From Adiantum capillus-veneris (taxonomy: Eukaryota; Streptophyta; Polypodiopsida; Polypodiales; Pteridaceae), in contig CM043969.1 of the NCBI GenBank assembly GCA_014529385.2, positions 14,500,446 to 14,564,445 on the forward strand: a DNA stretch of 64,000 bases. The letters run 5' to 3'. Each line of letters begins with the position of its first letter. The stretch's first letter is position 1. The notes beneath the pieces were generated by a model. The model made no database searches, had not been told where the DNA came from, and saw nothing but the letters and a program-made list of their open reading frames with translations. This document shows positions 10,529 through 64,000 of the stretch, one piece after another. The position numbers and the translations under genes are program-made.

Positions 10529-11753
10529 CGTTGCAAATATGAGAGAAGGGAGAATATTATTGGGGACCAGAAGATGGGCTGGTCCCCCCCGTTAAGAGTA
10601 TTCTTTATTCAGGGAGAATTCTTATACAAGCACGAGAACCCGAGGAAACCCCTCTGTTCTGTAATCTTAGACCCGAAGGTCGTGCTTTCCCGTAAAGGGC
10701 TTGGGCACAAGGCCGTTCCTTCCCGTAAGGGACTTGGGCGTGAAGCCGTACTTTCCCGGCGTGAAGCCGTACTTTCTCGCAAGGGACTTAGGCGTGAAGC
10801 CGTACTTCCCATGAGGGGCTTTCCCATAAGACGGGAGATTCTTGCAAAACAAACCACACAAAGCAACAATTCTCAATGCGTATCAACACCTTATACCTGT
10901 CGCTCCTTGCTCGGAAAAGCGACCTCCGTACTCAATCGTCACACGAACACTTGCAATTTCCGTCGCCAACACTTGCTCCAGAATCCCAGCGCTGGCTCCT
11001 TCTGCTGCTTCCGGCATGCTGAAACTGAAACGTTGGCTACTACTTTATAGGGCCTGGCACCCGGCGATAATAGAGCCGAAAAAAGCAGGACCCTAGCGCC
11101 CTAGAGAGAGGAGAGAGAGAGATCGCAGATTTCAGCCCCCTGCGTAGCTTTTAGCGCTGGCCTTTTTTTTAATAAGAGCCTTGCTTTATTTTTTTAATAA
11201 AAGGGCTGGTCACTTAAAAGTGACCGGCCACTTTATAAAATAAAGTGTGAACCTGTTCAAACTTTAAAAACTCACTCAGTTAGTGAAAACAATGCTACAC
11301 GAACACATTCCAGGCGTCCCCGGGTGCAGGACACGACACAGATGCAATGCAGACACAGACTCCTCGCGGGAAAGCATCTGCCCTCCCGCGAATGTTCCTG
11401 CTTTTCGTAAAAAGCTTCATTGAACCCATCTTTATTCTTGTGCTTGCGTTCTTACGCGTATTTTCTTACTCAGTTCGGATTTCCTCCTTAGCCTACGGAA
11501 TGCCCCCTTTCTGATGCACCCGTCACCCATCATGTGACGCATCAGGGGCACTCGTAACCCGGCCCTTTCCACCGAACTTACGGAAACTCCTTCGCGATGT
11601 TTACCGTCACCCATCAAATGACACATCAGAGTTGTCCGTTCTTGATGGCAGTTCCTGTAGCTACAATCTTTTAACAGTTCTTAGTGCACACAATAAAATA
11701 TCCTAAAACAAAGATTAATCATTAAAAATAAGAAAATAGTCCAATTAGCAACA
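10529..11753 (-). mobile_element. Z 3' LTR (minus strand)
   Basis: Starts on the minus strand TGTTGCTAATTGGAC (11753) after the purine tract GAAGCCAGAGGGA, and ends ...ATTTGCAACG at 10529; 1,225 bp. It matches the minus copy 50693-51959 and the plus copy 16264-17126. Small frames within it are not genes. Confidence 0.8.
10678..10825. repeat. Short tandem repeat in Z LTR
   Basis: Three to four imperfect units of about 25-40 bp built on CCCGTAAGGGACTTGGGCG and TGAAGCCGTACTTTC. The other Z LTR copies do not show this array, so it expanded in this copy. Confidence 0.75.
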
Positions 11754-11765
11754 TCCCTCTGGCTT

Positions 11766-13550
11766 CTAAACAGTTGACCTCAACTGTAGTGCTTGGACAT
11801 ATACCTCCAGTATCTCGGGATAAGCTGCTAATTCCTCTTGCGTCATCCACTGAGCATCAAGATTCGAATTGTTCTTAAACTTAACCAAATACTTCCGTGT
11901 TATCTTTCCGGATTTGAGAGGCCACTCCTGATGACTTGCTATCTGCTCTGGTTGGAGTATTTCTTCTGTTTCCTCAACCTCAGGAGGTTCCTCAGCACTA
12001 GGCTGGCTTGGAGGCGGTCCCATATACGGCCGGAGTAAACTGACATGGAAAGCATTATGGATCTTCCAATTAGGCGGTAGCTCTAATCGGAAGGTGACAT
12101 CATTCACTCGCTTAGTGATCTTAAACGGCCCATAATAACGGGTAGAAAGTTTTACCACCTTCCCCTTATGAGACGCTTGTTTCTTAAGTCTTACCTTCTC
12201 AAACTTGAGTAAGACTAACTGTCCGACTGTTAAGTCTAGATTCCTCCTGTGCTTGTCTGCAGCTTTCTTATGCTTTTCTAGAGAGCGTAGAATAGCTCTC
12301 CTAACTTGCCCGTAGGCTGTGTCCAAATCCCGGACAAATTCATCTGCTGCAAAGATCTTATCCTTAGTTAAAAGGATCGGTGGAAGCAAAGGCTTACCAT
12401 AGAGAATCTCAAAAGGTGCTTTCCCCGTCGATGAGTGTATGGTATTGTTATACGCATACTCGACAAGAGGCAAATATTTCTCCCAGTCAGATTGCCGGTC
12501 TGACACATAAGCTTTTAACATATCCAATACTGTGGAATTGGCTATCTCACTTTGCCCGTCCGTTTGAGGATGGTAGGCAGATGAAAAATTCAGCTTCGTA
12601 CCAAGATTATCCATCAAGGCAGGCCAAAAATTTCCTATCATGCGAGGATCTCGATCACTCACAATAGACTTAGGCTTTCCATGATGCTTAAAGATCTGTG
12701 CCAGGAAGACCCTAGCCATATGATCTGCTTTGATCGTTTTCTTGACTGGTATAAAGTGTGCTTGCTTGCTAAACCTGTCCACAATGGTCCAGATCGCGTC
12801 ATTTCCAGTCTGAGTTCTAGGGAGGTCCATGATGAAGTCCATGGCAATACTTTCCCAAGGTTCATTAGGCACAGGCAAAGGTTGTAGCAACCCAGGCGTC
12901 TTATGCCGATCATACTTCACTTTTTGGCAAACCAAGCATTCCCTGACATACTTATCAATGTCAGCTTTAAGGCTAGGCCAAAAGAAATATCTTTCCATTG
13001 CTAAGGTTGTAGGGAGAATCCCCCGATGACCCGCATAAGGCGAAGCGTGTGCTTCATCCATGATCTTCTTTCTTAATGGTTCCGCCACACATATGGCCTG
13101 ATGGCGGTAGAGATAACCGTCCCGAATGGAATAGGGAAACTCATTCTCTCCACAATGTAGCTTTCCCCAAATGGTGGAGAAATCTGGATCATTCGGATAC
13201 AAATTCGGTAGTGCTTCTAATTCTTGGTGATACACCGAAGTGATAGCGTTCACCCTTGGCTGCCTAGACAATGCGTTCGCGACCACATTCTTACTCCCAG
13301 CCGTGTGAAGGATCTGGAAGTGAAACATAGACAAAAAGTTTGCCCATCTCATCTGCTTCTCAGATAGTTTCCTTTGCGTAAGAAAATACCGCAAACTCTG
13401 GTGATCAGTCTTGATCACAAAATCCGCTCCTAGAAGATAGTGCTTCATAGAAAGAAAAAGGGAAAGGAGAGGCTTTTTCCAAAGTGAGATTGCCAATTCA
13501 GTGGTTTTGGATTTATTTTGGATTTTCCCATTTGCCACTGAATTTGGCAC
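11766..13550 (-). CDS. Z Pol C-terminal half: RNase H end, integrase, chromodomain-like tail
   Basis: An uninterrupted 594-codon minus-strand frame. Residues about 36-95 are the end of a Ty3 RNase H (YLLGADFVIKTDHQSLRYFLTQ, D49; later ANALSR instead of the usual ADALSR). The integrase zinc finger is H168, H175, C205, C208. The catalytic core is D238, D299, E335, with 35 residues between the last two as required. The tail has RYYGPFKI...[13 protein letters not shown] and a chromodomain-like end (ITRKYLVKFKNN...). Residues 1-35 come from a junction, not from pol, and the first Met has no family support. Intact integrase, but truncated: no RT or protease. Expression is doubtful. Confidence 0.88.
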   Translation of the reverse strand: MPNSVANGKIQNKSKTTELAISLWKKPLLSLFLSMKHYLLGADFVIKTDHQSLRYFLTQRKLSEKQMRWANFLSMFHFQILHTAGSKNVVANALSRQPRVNAITSVYHQELEALPNLYPNDPDFSTIWGKLHCGENEFPYSIRDGYLYRHQAICVAEPLRKKIMDEAHASPYAGHRGILPTTLAMERYFFWPSLKADIDKYVRECLVCQKVKYDRHKTPGLLQPLPVPNEPWESIAMDFIMDLPRTQTGNDAIWTIVDRFSKQAHFIPVKKTIKADHMARVFLAQIFKHHGKPKSIVSDRDPRMIGNFWPALMDNLGTKLNFSSAYHPQTDGQSEIANSTVLDMLKAYVSDRQSDWEKYLPLVEYAYNNTIHSSTGKAPFEILYGKPLLPPILLTKDKIFAADEFVRDLDTAYGQVRRAILRSLEKHKKAADKHRRNLDLTVGQLVLLKFEKVRLKKQASHKGKVVKLSTRYYGPFKITKRVNDVTFRLELPPNWKIHNAFHVSLLRPYMGPPPSQPSAEEPPEVEETEEILQPEQIASHQEWPLKSGKITRKYLVKFKNNSNLDAQWMTQEELAAYPEILEVYVQALQLRSTV

Positions 13551-13564
13551 TTCACAGAAAGATC

Positions 13565-14300
13565 CAAACTACGCCATGTGGGGATGCACCTCAAGGAAAT
13601 GGCAAGTAATTGGTGGTTAGCCAAGATTCTGGAAGGTTCTTAGGCCAGAACTTGGGAGAGCTTCAAATCTGAATTTTATGAACAATTTCTTCCACCTGAC
13701 TTGGAGCAGGATATACGGAAGGAATGGGACTGGCTTGCCCAGAAGGAACATGAAAGAGTAACGACCTATGTGGACAAGTATTGGTCGGTTCTTCTGAAGG
13801 TCACTCCCTTCATGAAGATTGCCGACGAGGAAAACAAACGAAAGTTCGAAGCTGGTCTCCAACCGCAGCTTCGAAAGAGTATGAAAGTGTATCCGAGTAA
13901 GAAAAAGGGAAAGGAGAGGCTTTTTCCAAAGCTTAGTATGCGATACTACGGACCTTTCCAAATCTCTGGAAAGATCAATGATGTCTCCTTCCGACTGAAA
14001 CTGCCTGACACTTGGAGGATTCACAATGCATTTCATGTGAGTCTCTTGAAACCTTTTAAAGGTGATGTGCCTGATGATGGGGAGCTCGATGAGGAACCCG
14101 AAGTAGAGGAAAACGAGGAGATCCTTGTTCCTGAACAGATTTTGGCACATAAGGACACAAAGAATAAAGGTAAAGTCCGAAGGCGGTTCTTGGTTAAGTT
14201 TAAGAACTATCCTGCATTGGATGCGAAGTAGATGGAGGAGGAGGATCTAGCAGATACTCCTCAGATTGTGAAACTTTACCTCGAAGCTTTTGGTTTAGCA
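13565..14300 (+). pseudogene. X1 gag fused to integrase tail/chromodomain by internal deletion
   Basis: The coding stretch begins with the second half of a capsid ([39 protein letters not shown], to [13 protein letters not shown]). It then continues in the same frame, with no gap, as the end of Ty3 Pol ([57 protein letters not shown]). In Y these parts are over 1,000 residues apart. The open part is 13701-14231 (177 codons); a stop at 14229-14231 interrupts the chromodomain end, which continues as MEEEDLADTPQIVKLYLEAFGLA. The join lies in an A/G-rich stretch near 13896-13925. Confidence 0.8.
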
Positions 14301-14877
14301 TAGTCTATTCCAAATGGAACCTAGAATTCAGCTTGGCCGGAGATCTGGTGCAGTGGGATGCTCAAGAGGGGAGTTACTCCGCTCCTTTGTCAACAGATGC
14401 CTTGATTTTAGAATACTAGAGTCATTGATGTCTCTTTGAGCTTCAGGGATACTGAGAGCTGACAATATTCTGCTGTATGACTTTATGAAATGGAATTCTG
14501 GAAAATATGAAACTAATTTGTTCTTGACTTGTTTTTAAGTGCAAGAACTGATAGACGAAATGACTGTAGCATTTTGGTCTAATTGATCTCGAATAGACAT
14601 GGTTGCAATAGGGGTTAGTCAATTGGGCATCGATGAGGTCCCGACTGGATCTAGATGCGATCGCTAGCTACATTGCCGATAAATCATGCTCTATGATCCC
14701 AATGAATGTTGAATGTCATGTGATGTCGTGTGATGTGACTGTTGATTGGTACATGTGCTAGATGTGTGTTCCTAGTGCTTAGGTACTAACAGTCAGTGTC
14801 TGCTAAGACAGTTTATGGCCTCTGTCTGTTTTGCAAGCGTAACCGAGGGCGATTATAATGCTTTCAAGAGGGGGGTA
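14301..14877 (+). other. X1 3' non-coding region and polypurine tract
   Basis: No coding pattern. It resembles 48470-49367 before another X1 LTR (for example ACTCCGCTCCTTTGTCA). The tract TTTCAAGAGGGGGGTA (14862-14877) precedes the LTR. Confidence 0.7.
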
Positions 14878-15352
14878 TGTCACAAAATGGTGACGTGGCA
14901 AACCCTAACCACACATACTAATTTGGGGCAGTAGAATCAGAGAGCAATGCAGCCCTGGGAAATGCGGAAATTGCGGTCCTGGATGACGTGGCAGTCTCCG
15001 TACGAGTGCTGACGTGGCAGCCCACAAAACGCGGCGGAAATCGCGGACAGCTACGGTAGTTGCTTTTTTTTGGCATGCTTTTCAGGCTACGCAATATTGA
15101 TGGAGAGTAAGCTTATTGCTTTATTTTCCTACGCAAGTTGAGAAAGAGAGAGAGAAGCTTTTTGCTTTATTTTTCAAGAAGCTTTTATTGGCAGCTTTTG
15201 AGGCTTTAGATTCCAGCTTTTGGGGCTCTGCTTTTAGCAACCCTTGTACTTTAAATAAGCGGGCTGGCTTCTCGTAACTCAGAGCATCTGGACGCGGAGT
15301 CTGAGTGTGAGCGCCTATATCAATACAAAAAGAAATACCGAAAGGAGCGCCG
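14878..15352 (+). mobile_element. X1 3' LTR, right end lost
   Basis: Close match to 8137-8631 from TGTCACAAAATGGTGACGTGG to the GAAATACCGAAAGGAGCGCC motif (15332-15351). It has a deletion near 15318 and breaks off at 15352, so the last 140 bp and the target duplication are missing. Confidence 0.85.
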
Positions 15353-16263
15353 TAGAGTCACGTAGGCAACTTGTCATTCACGTCTTTCCAATAGATCGGA
15401 GTTTCCTTATACGAGAATCTGCTAACTCAATTCCATCTTCTCAACCTTGAGAAGAAGAATCTTCCTAGAAATCAATCTAGGTATCTGTGCTGCGTGCAAT
15501 TTGGTGCTAGTAGTCTTGAGGATATTAAACCTCTTGTGTCCTCCCGCATGAGACATACAAAGGACTTGCCATGGTTCGTGGGCATTCCAAAGGACACATC
15601 CATCTTCATCTCCCATTCGGCATTGCTCTCGCCAATCTTCCCGCGTAGGGTCAGCATAGGCGTCTTTATATCCAACCATTCGCTCTATGAGCATCCATCC
15701 GGTTTGCAGTTTGGTTCACACCATCCGGGTTGGGGCAGCAAAGGTTATTGTTTGCCGGTACCAACAAGCGCATCGTTGATCCAAGAGGTAGTCCATTGTT
15801 TGCGAGTAGATGCATCATAACTATCCTTGTGTTTTGGACATTTCCACATCACCCAAGGGAGCCTCTCTCTCTCAAAAGTCGCCGTGGAGGACATTATCTA
15901 GAAGGAACTTCATCCGAGACCATGTGATGGCGTGCATGGAGTTCGGTATCAGTACCTCACTCTAAGCAGGAGGGGATGTCACGTGCACATGGCTCTGTCT
16001 GCCACGCGGACATGCTTCATCGACTTCCAAAGATAGATTTCCCTTCTTAGATAGGAGTGTCTAGAATCTTAGGAGGATTAGTACCGCAATTTTGTGAGCC
16101 TGTTCGCAGGACCTGCATGTCCGGACGAGGTCCATTAGATTATGTTTTTCAATTTTGGAACCCTCTTGCATAAATGGTTTGTACACGCGTGTCATATGCA
16201 CATCTAACCCTATGTGTACGTGGACAAGCTACTTCAAGACTAGGGTTCAATTTAGTTCAGTCA
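15353..16263 (+). mobile_element. T-family 3' end and LTR fragments
   Basis: Positions 15353-15930 are unrecognised apart from open but unsupported minus-strand frames. From about 15935 the sequence parallels the T pol tail, followed by the purine tract CAGGAGGGGA (15967-15976) and an LTR start, TGTCACGTGCAC, at 15977. A second LTR-like start (CATCTAACCCTATGTGTACGTGGACAAGC, near 16202) matches 1528-1555. So two overlapping T pieces are present. Confidence 0.45.
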
Positions 16264-17126
16264 GCTTAGGAGCTTTCCCGCGAGGAATCTATGTCTGCAT
16301 TGCATTTGCACATGTGGTTGCATCCAGGGACGCTTGGGAAGTGCTGTGAAAGCATTGTGTTTTCTTATAAGGTTTTATTGAGTTTTTGGGCAGATTCAGA
16401 CCAATTATAAAATATGCAAGCTTATTAAGTGGGCAGCCACCTGGAAGATAAAGCAGCAAAACCAGCCAGCGTTTTCTCTCTCCCTTTTTCTAGCAGAAGA
16501 GCTAAAAAAAAAAAACCCGCCGTGATACGCGGGCAGCCAACACTCAGCTCTTCCTGCCGTGGCGAGGGAGCTAGAAAAGCATCACACGCCCTCACTCAGA
16601 GGGAGAGTTGCCAACGCCAGCAAGAGGAGACTTTGCCGCCAGAAGACGCAAGAGATCGCTAGATTACAAAGCACAGGGGTCGCTTTTCGCGCAAGAGCGA
16701 CAGGTATCTATTGTGATTCTCCATACGAGTTATTGTCCCGTGTTTGTGTGTATTTGCAGGTACTTCATTGCGAAGGAGAAAGCGGGAAGGCTTCGTCCTA
16801 CGCTTTGGAATTTGGGAATGGAATTCGGAAATTGTCTGCGGAGTCTCGACTCCGAGTACAGACGGAAAAAGGATTCAGAGCTCGTCTCTCAGATTTCCCT
16901 CACGGGAAGGAACAACCATCGAGTCTGAGAATTAGAACGGAGGGGTTTTCTCCGGTTCTTGTGCTTGTAAAAAGATTGTTCATAATAAAGGATTCTCTTT
17001 AAGGGGGGGACCAGCCCATCTTCTGGTCCTAAATATTGTGTTGAACTTCTCCCTCAACTCTGTTTAGTTGAGAGATTATTTATTTTTCATCTTGTTGATT
17101 ATTCGTGTGCGCTCTTGTTTGTGACA
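16264..17126 (+). mobile_element. Z-family LTR fragment (plus strand)
   Basis: Matches the last two thirds of the Z LTR read in reverse from 51560 to 50693: GCATCCAGGGACGC, TTTTATTGAGTTTTT, a CAGGTACTTCATTGCGAAGG region, then GGGACCAGCCCATCTTCTGG and a terminal ...GATTATTCGTGTGCGC...GTGACA. Frames at 16429-17002 are LTR shadows. Confidence 0.75.
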
Positions 17127-17443
17127 TCTAGCTGTTGTGGCAGACTGACTGTACGGAATTCGGGAAATCGCGTTGCTATGCTGACGTGGCAAACTGTAAG
17201 GATTTCCGCAAATTACACTGGCAGCTTTTGCAACTTTTAGTGCTAGCTTTGGGGGACGAGAGCTTTTGGGGTTTAGTGCTTTTCTCTGCTTTCGGGCAAG
17301 CTAAGTTTAAAAAAGCTGTTGGGCCTCTCACTGTGCAAAGCATCTGGACGGAGAGTCTGAGAGCAGATGACCTCGGCCCTCGAGATACCGAAAGGGGTGC
17401 CTGTCTTTGGGGCCAGTGCTTCTGGGCGCGGAACTTCTCCGTG

Positions 17444-17493
<50 letters not shown>

Positions 17494-17567
17494 AAGTTCA
17501 GTGATTTTGAAGTTTGTGTTCATGTGTTGCGATTGATTTCTTGCTTGGAGTGTCCAAGCCTGTAACA
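17127..17567 (+). mobile_element. X1 LTR fragment
   Basis: Matches X1 LTRs from the GACGTGGCAAACTGTAAGGATTTCC region to the end ...GTCCAAGCCTGTAACA at 17567. It includes the shared motif as GATACCGAAAGGGGTGCC (17384-17401) and a CT tract at 17449-17490. The 5' part is cut by the Z LTR end at 17126. Confidence 0.75.
17449..17490. repeat. (TC)n microsatellite in X1 LTR
   Basis: About 21 TC units at the same LTR position as the tracts at 4154 and 49911. Confidence 0.9.
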
Positions 17568-17806
17568 GACCCCCGCTGGCAGAGTGCCAATGGTTAGCCC
17601 GTGAGGCTAGGAGTGTGCGAGGTCACCTCGAGGAGGTGAGGCCAGGTGGTATGGGACGCTCTGTTTTACAGGTGTTTGCCTACGTCCTCGGACGTTGGCC
17701 CTAGCACGGAGGAGCTGTCGGATGGTGGTTGTGGTGGGGTGGTTCGTCCGACACGTGTCCATAGGTTGTTCGTGTATTTGGGAGGATCCTCTCCGCTTGT
17801 TCGTCT
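17568..17806 (+). repeat. S repeat, plus-strand copy
   Basis: This stretch (GAGGCTAGGAGTGTGCGAGG, AGGTGAGGCC, GGTGGTATGGGACG, GTCCGACACGTGTCCAT) is the reverse complement of 20520-20712. The two copies lie in inverted orientation about 3 kb apart and flank the first two visible SCYL1 exons. No coding; class not determined. Confidence 0.65.
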
Positions 17807-18620
17807 CACTGACTTAACATCCATCTGAAACACGGGCCAGCGATGATGAATCGCTTGATCCGCTCAGTTTGTCGTCATAGTTTGTACTTTTTCTTATAGA
17901 TCACTGACTTAACATCCATCTGAAACCCGGGCTAGCGACGATGGATCGCTTGATCCGCGCAGTTTGTTCTAAGGTCTTGTCATAGTTTGTACTTTGTCTC
18001 ATAGATCCACTTGACACCTTCCACTTTGGTGGCTGCAGAATCAACTCCCCTGTGTTATGCCTCTCGATGGAGTCAAGCTCTGCCTGCAAGGCCTCCTTCC
18101 GCTTCAGTTGTGAAAGGGCCTCATCAATTGTGAGAGGTTTTTTGTCTGTTGCCACTTACGAGATCAAGGCATAGTCACCTGTAATAAAGCTCCATTTGTC
18201 TCAACTTTCTGCCACCATGTCCTCCTCCACTTCAGTTGTGAAAGGGCCTCAGCAATTGTAAGAGGTTTTTTGTCTGTTGCCACTTAGGAGATCAAGGCAT
18301 AGTTCACCTGTAATAAAGCTCCATCTGTCTCGCAACCATGGAGACCGTTGCATAGTACCCGCATCACACAATCCGGTGGAAAGTTTGAAGTAGAAGCATC
18401 TGCAATGCCGCCAACAGCCACCCCAAACTCGGGAGCTAAATGTATCTCCTCCTCCTCATCTGCATCATGGTGAGAACCATCATCCATTGCATCATCATGA
18501 GACTTTGCTTTGCTTTTTGGATCCTGAGGAATAGGAACGAGAGAAGAAGGTTCAGCAACTGTAGGAGAGGAATCATCATTTGGATCACCAAGAAGAGGCA
18601 AATCTAGGGACAATGTGGAA
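17807..18620 (-). pseudogene. Ty1/copia pol remnant with internal tandem duplications
   Basis: On the minus strand the segment between integrase and RT of a copia polyprotein can be followed: ETDGALLQVNYALIS, KPLTIDEALSQLKRKEALQAELDSIERHNTGELILQPPK, then an RT start ending in a GFQMDVKS-like block (read across a frame change). An acidic stretch (DADEEEEIHLAPEF) lies upstream. Two duplications break it: 17807-17901 repeated at 17902-17996 (about 95 bp) and 18110-18228 repeated at 18229-18347 (about 119 bp). Stops and frame changes are present. Confidence 0.6.
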
Positions 18621-19382
18621 GACTTGGGTGGAAGCCTGTTATACTCTCAGAAAATCACAATCAAGGGACTTGCCCTTCGAGTGCACTTGATTTCCTAATG
18701 TTCAACCAATACTATGCATGATGGAGCTGACCCTTATATTGTCTTATAGGTGACTACCATGAGTCTATACCTTGCACTTTCTACCACCCGCGTGTGGTAG
18801 ATTGGTTATCCTAATTCCTTTTGTTAAGGTTCAAGTCTTGAGTTCAAGACTCGTCGGATAGATGTTTGGGGTTTCTTATGATGTTAAAATATATCTGCGT
18901 CTTTTTGTTGTTCTTCTTTCCTTTTAAGGTAAATTTGGGCTTATCCTATATTTGTCTAGGTGGATATAAATCTATTTAGCAAATTCATGGAGGATTTATT
19001 AGCGTAAGCACTCCCATATGAATTGATGTGTATTACAAAAACATGAGAAGTTTATCTTCACAAGAAGCTTTGGCGGTCTTAATTTGTAACCAGCCATCCC
19101 CTCAGTTCAAAAGTGTGTCCACTTGCTTCACTATGGTTGGATAAGGATGCTGTAGAAAATGTGACAATTTGTATGTGGAACAGTTTATAAATCACATTTT
19201 GTATTTGCAACACTCATCAATAGATAATCTGTAATTGCTGTAGAAATTGCGACAACTTGTATGCGGCTTCTCAACCTATAATCTCTTAAATAGAAACAAC
19301 ACGAATTTTTAGAATTTTTGTCTGGGAAGATGAAGCTATGATAACTTAAAATTTTTTAATTGTTGCATGACTGCTTTTGCAG
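18621..19382. other. SCYL1 intronic sequence, AT-rich
   Basis: No coding or LTR sequence recognised apart from the tRNA-like segment at 18790. It ends in a pyrimidine-rich acceptor, TGCTTTTGCAG, before the exon at 19383. I looked for the missing N-terminal exon of the kinase here and did not find it. Confidence 0.5.
18790..18866 (+). repeat. tRNA-like / SINE-like segment
   Basis: TGTGGTAGATTGGTTATCC resembles a Pol III A box and GGTTCAAGTCTTGAG a B box, about 35 bp apart, followed by GTTCAAGACTCGTCGGATA. The B-box part is itself an inverted repeat (AGTCTTGA/TCAAGACT). It does not fold as a normal tRNA by eye, so a decayed tRNA-derived SINE is the more likely reading. Confidence 0.3.

Positions 19383-64000
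<44,618 letters not shown>

Larger units (their letters stand above)
10529..13449 (-). mobile_element. Z element 3' half inserted in X1 (minus strand)
   Basis: Contains the C-terminal half of pol, a purine tract and the full 3' LTR on the minus strand. The 5' half of Z (LTR, gag, protease, RT) is absent: the coding sequence stops matching pol at about 13449, where an A/G-rich segment shared with X1 (13896-13930) begins. The truncation may be a recombination between the two elements. Confidence 0.75.
8137..15352 (+). mobile_element. X1 element, nested, internally deleted, interrupted by Z
   Basis: A + strand Ty3/gypsy element bounded by related LTRs at 8137-8771 and 14878-15352. In order: 5' LTR, primer site, gag in several frames, a minus-strand Z insertion, a gag tail fused to the integrase C-terminal/chromodomain region, a 3' non-coding region, a purine tract, and a truncated 3' LTR. 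Protease, RT, RNase H and the integrase core of X1 itself are missing. It inserted into an X2 LTR. The two LTRs differ by several substitutions and an indel near 15310, so the insertion is old relative to Y. Confidence 0.8.

Noticed and set aside
18621-19382. Missing first SCYL1 exon (start of the kinase domain)
   Set aside because: I searched for the expected GEPY...AWGSW-type coding sequence by eye here and elsewhere to the left and found none; it probably lies before the window.

Overview
This is nuclear DNA of a land plant, seen from inside one very long-introned gene. The only host gene I recognise is a plant SCY1-like pseudokinase (SCYL1/CTEXP type) on the + strand. Sixteen of its exons can be placed, with consistent reading phase and GT-AG introns: 19383-19481, 19600-19751, then fourteen more from 56482 to the right edge (64000). 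Its first exon(s) and its 3' end lie outside the window. One intron, 19752-56481, is 36,730 bp. The sequence left of 19383 must also be intron or upstream DNA, and it is packed with retroelement debris. Introns of this size full of Ty3 elements suggest a large-genome lineage such as a fern or gymnosperm; the species itself cannot be read from the sequence.

Almost everything else is LTR retrotransposon, mostly Ty3/gypsy of chromovirus type, deeply nested. I use working names. T: LTR starts TGTCACGTG; copies at 1-2699, 15353-16263 and 53800-55011. X1: LTR starts TGTCACAAA, with a (CT)n tract and an initiator-Met-type primer site; copies at 3603, 8137-15352, 17127, 48425-50020. X2: a related LTR with a short (CA)n; copies at 4630-8136, 45834-47308, 52260-53560. 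Z: LTR of about 1.2 kb; copies at 10529-13449, 16264-17126 and 50027-51959. Q: 20713-23575. V: 23576-28139 plus 36841-37878. Y: 28140-36840. U: two LTR copies of about 2 kb at 38058-40143 and 43844-45830, with gag pieces between them. Ty1/copia remnants lie at 2690-3557 and, on the minus strand, at 17807-18620. A decayed LINE on the minus strand fills most of intron 59486-61741.

The clearest element is Y, a complete minus-strand Ty3 element of 8,701 bp. It has same-length LTRs (1,478 bp each) that look identical, a perfect 5-bp target duplication (CTAGA), a primer site, a polypurine tract and an uninterrupted 1,704-codon Gag-Pol with intact catalytic residues except for a D-P-G protease motif. 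It landed inside the 3' LTR of V, an older deleted relative. Nesting order can be read elsewhere too: Z inserted into X1, which itself inserted into the 5' LTR of an X2 element.

Points to look at: a conserved motif, GAAATACCGAAAGGGGCGCC, sits in the LTRs of otherwise different families (15 sites); internally deleted derivatives repeatedly keep gag and the pol tail; there are two large inverted structures (U gag at 41601-43775, X2 LTRs tail-to-tail at 45834-47308); microsatellites have expanded at fixed positions inside LTRs; and an unexplained repeat array lies in the X2 non-coding region. I found no CRISPR, rRNA, confident tRNA gene or prokaryotic system.
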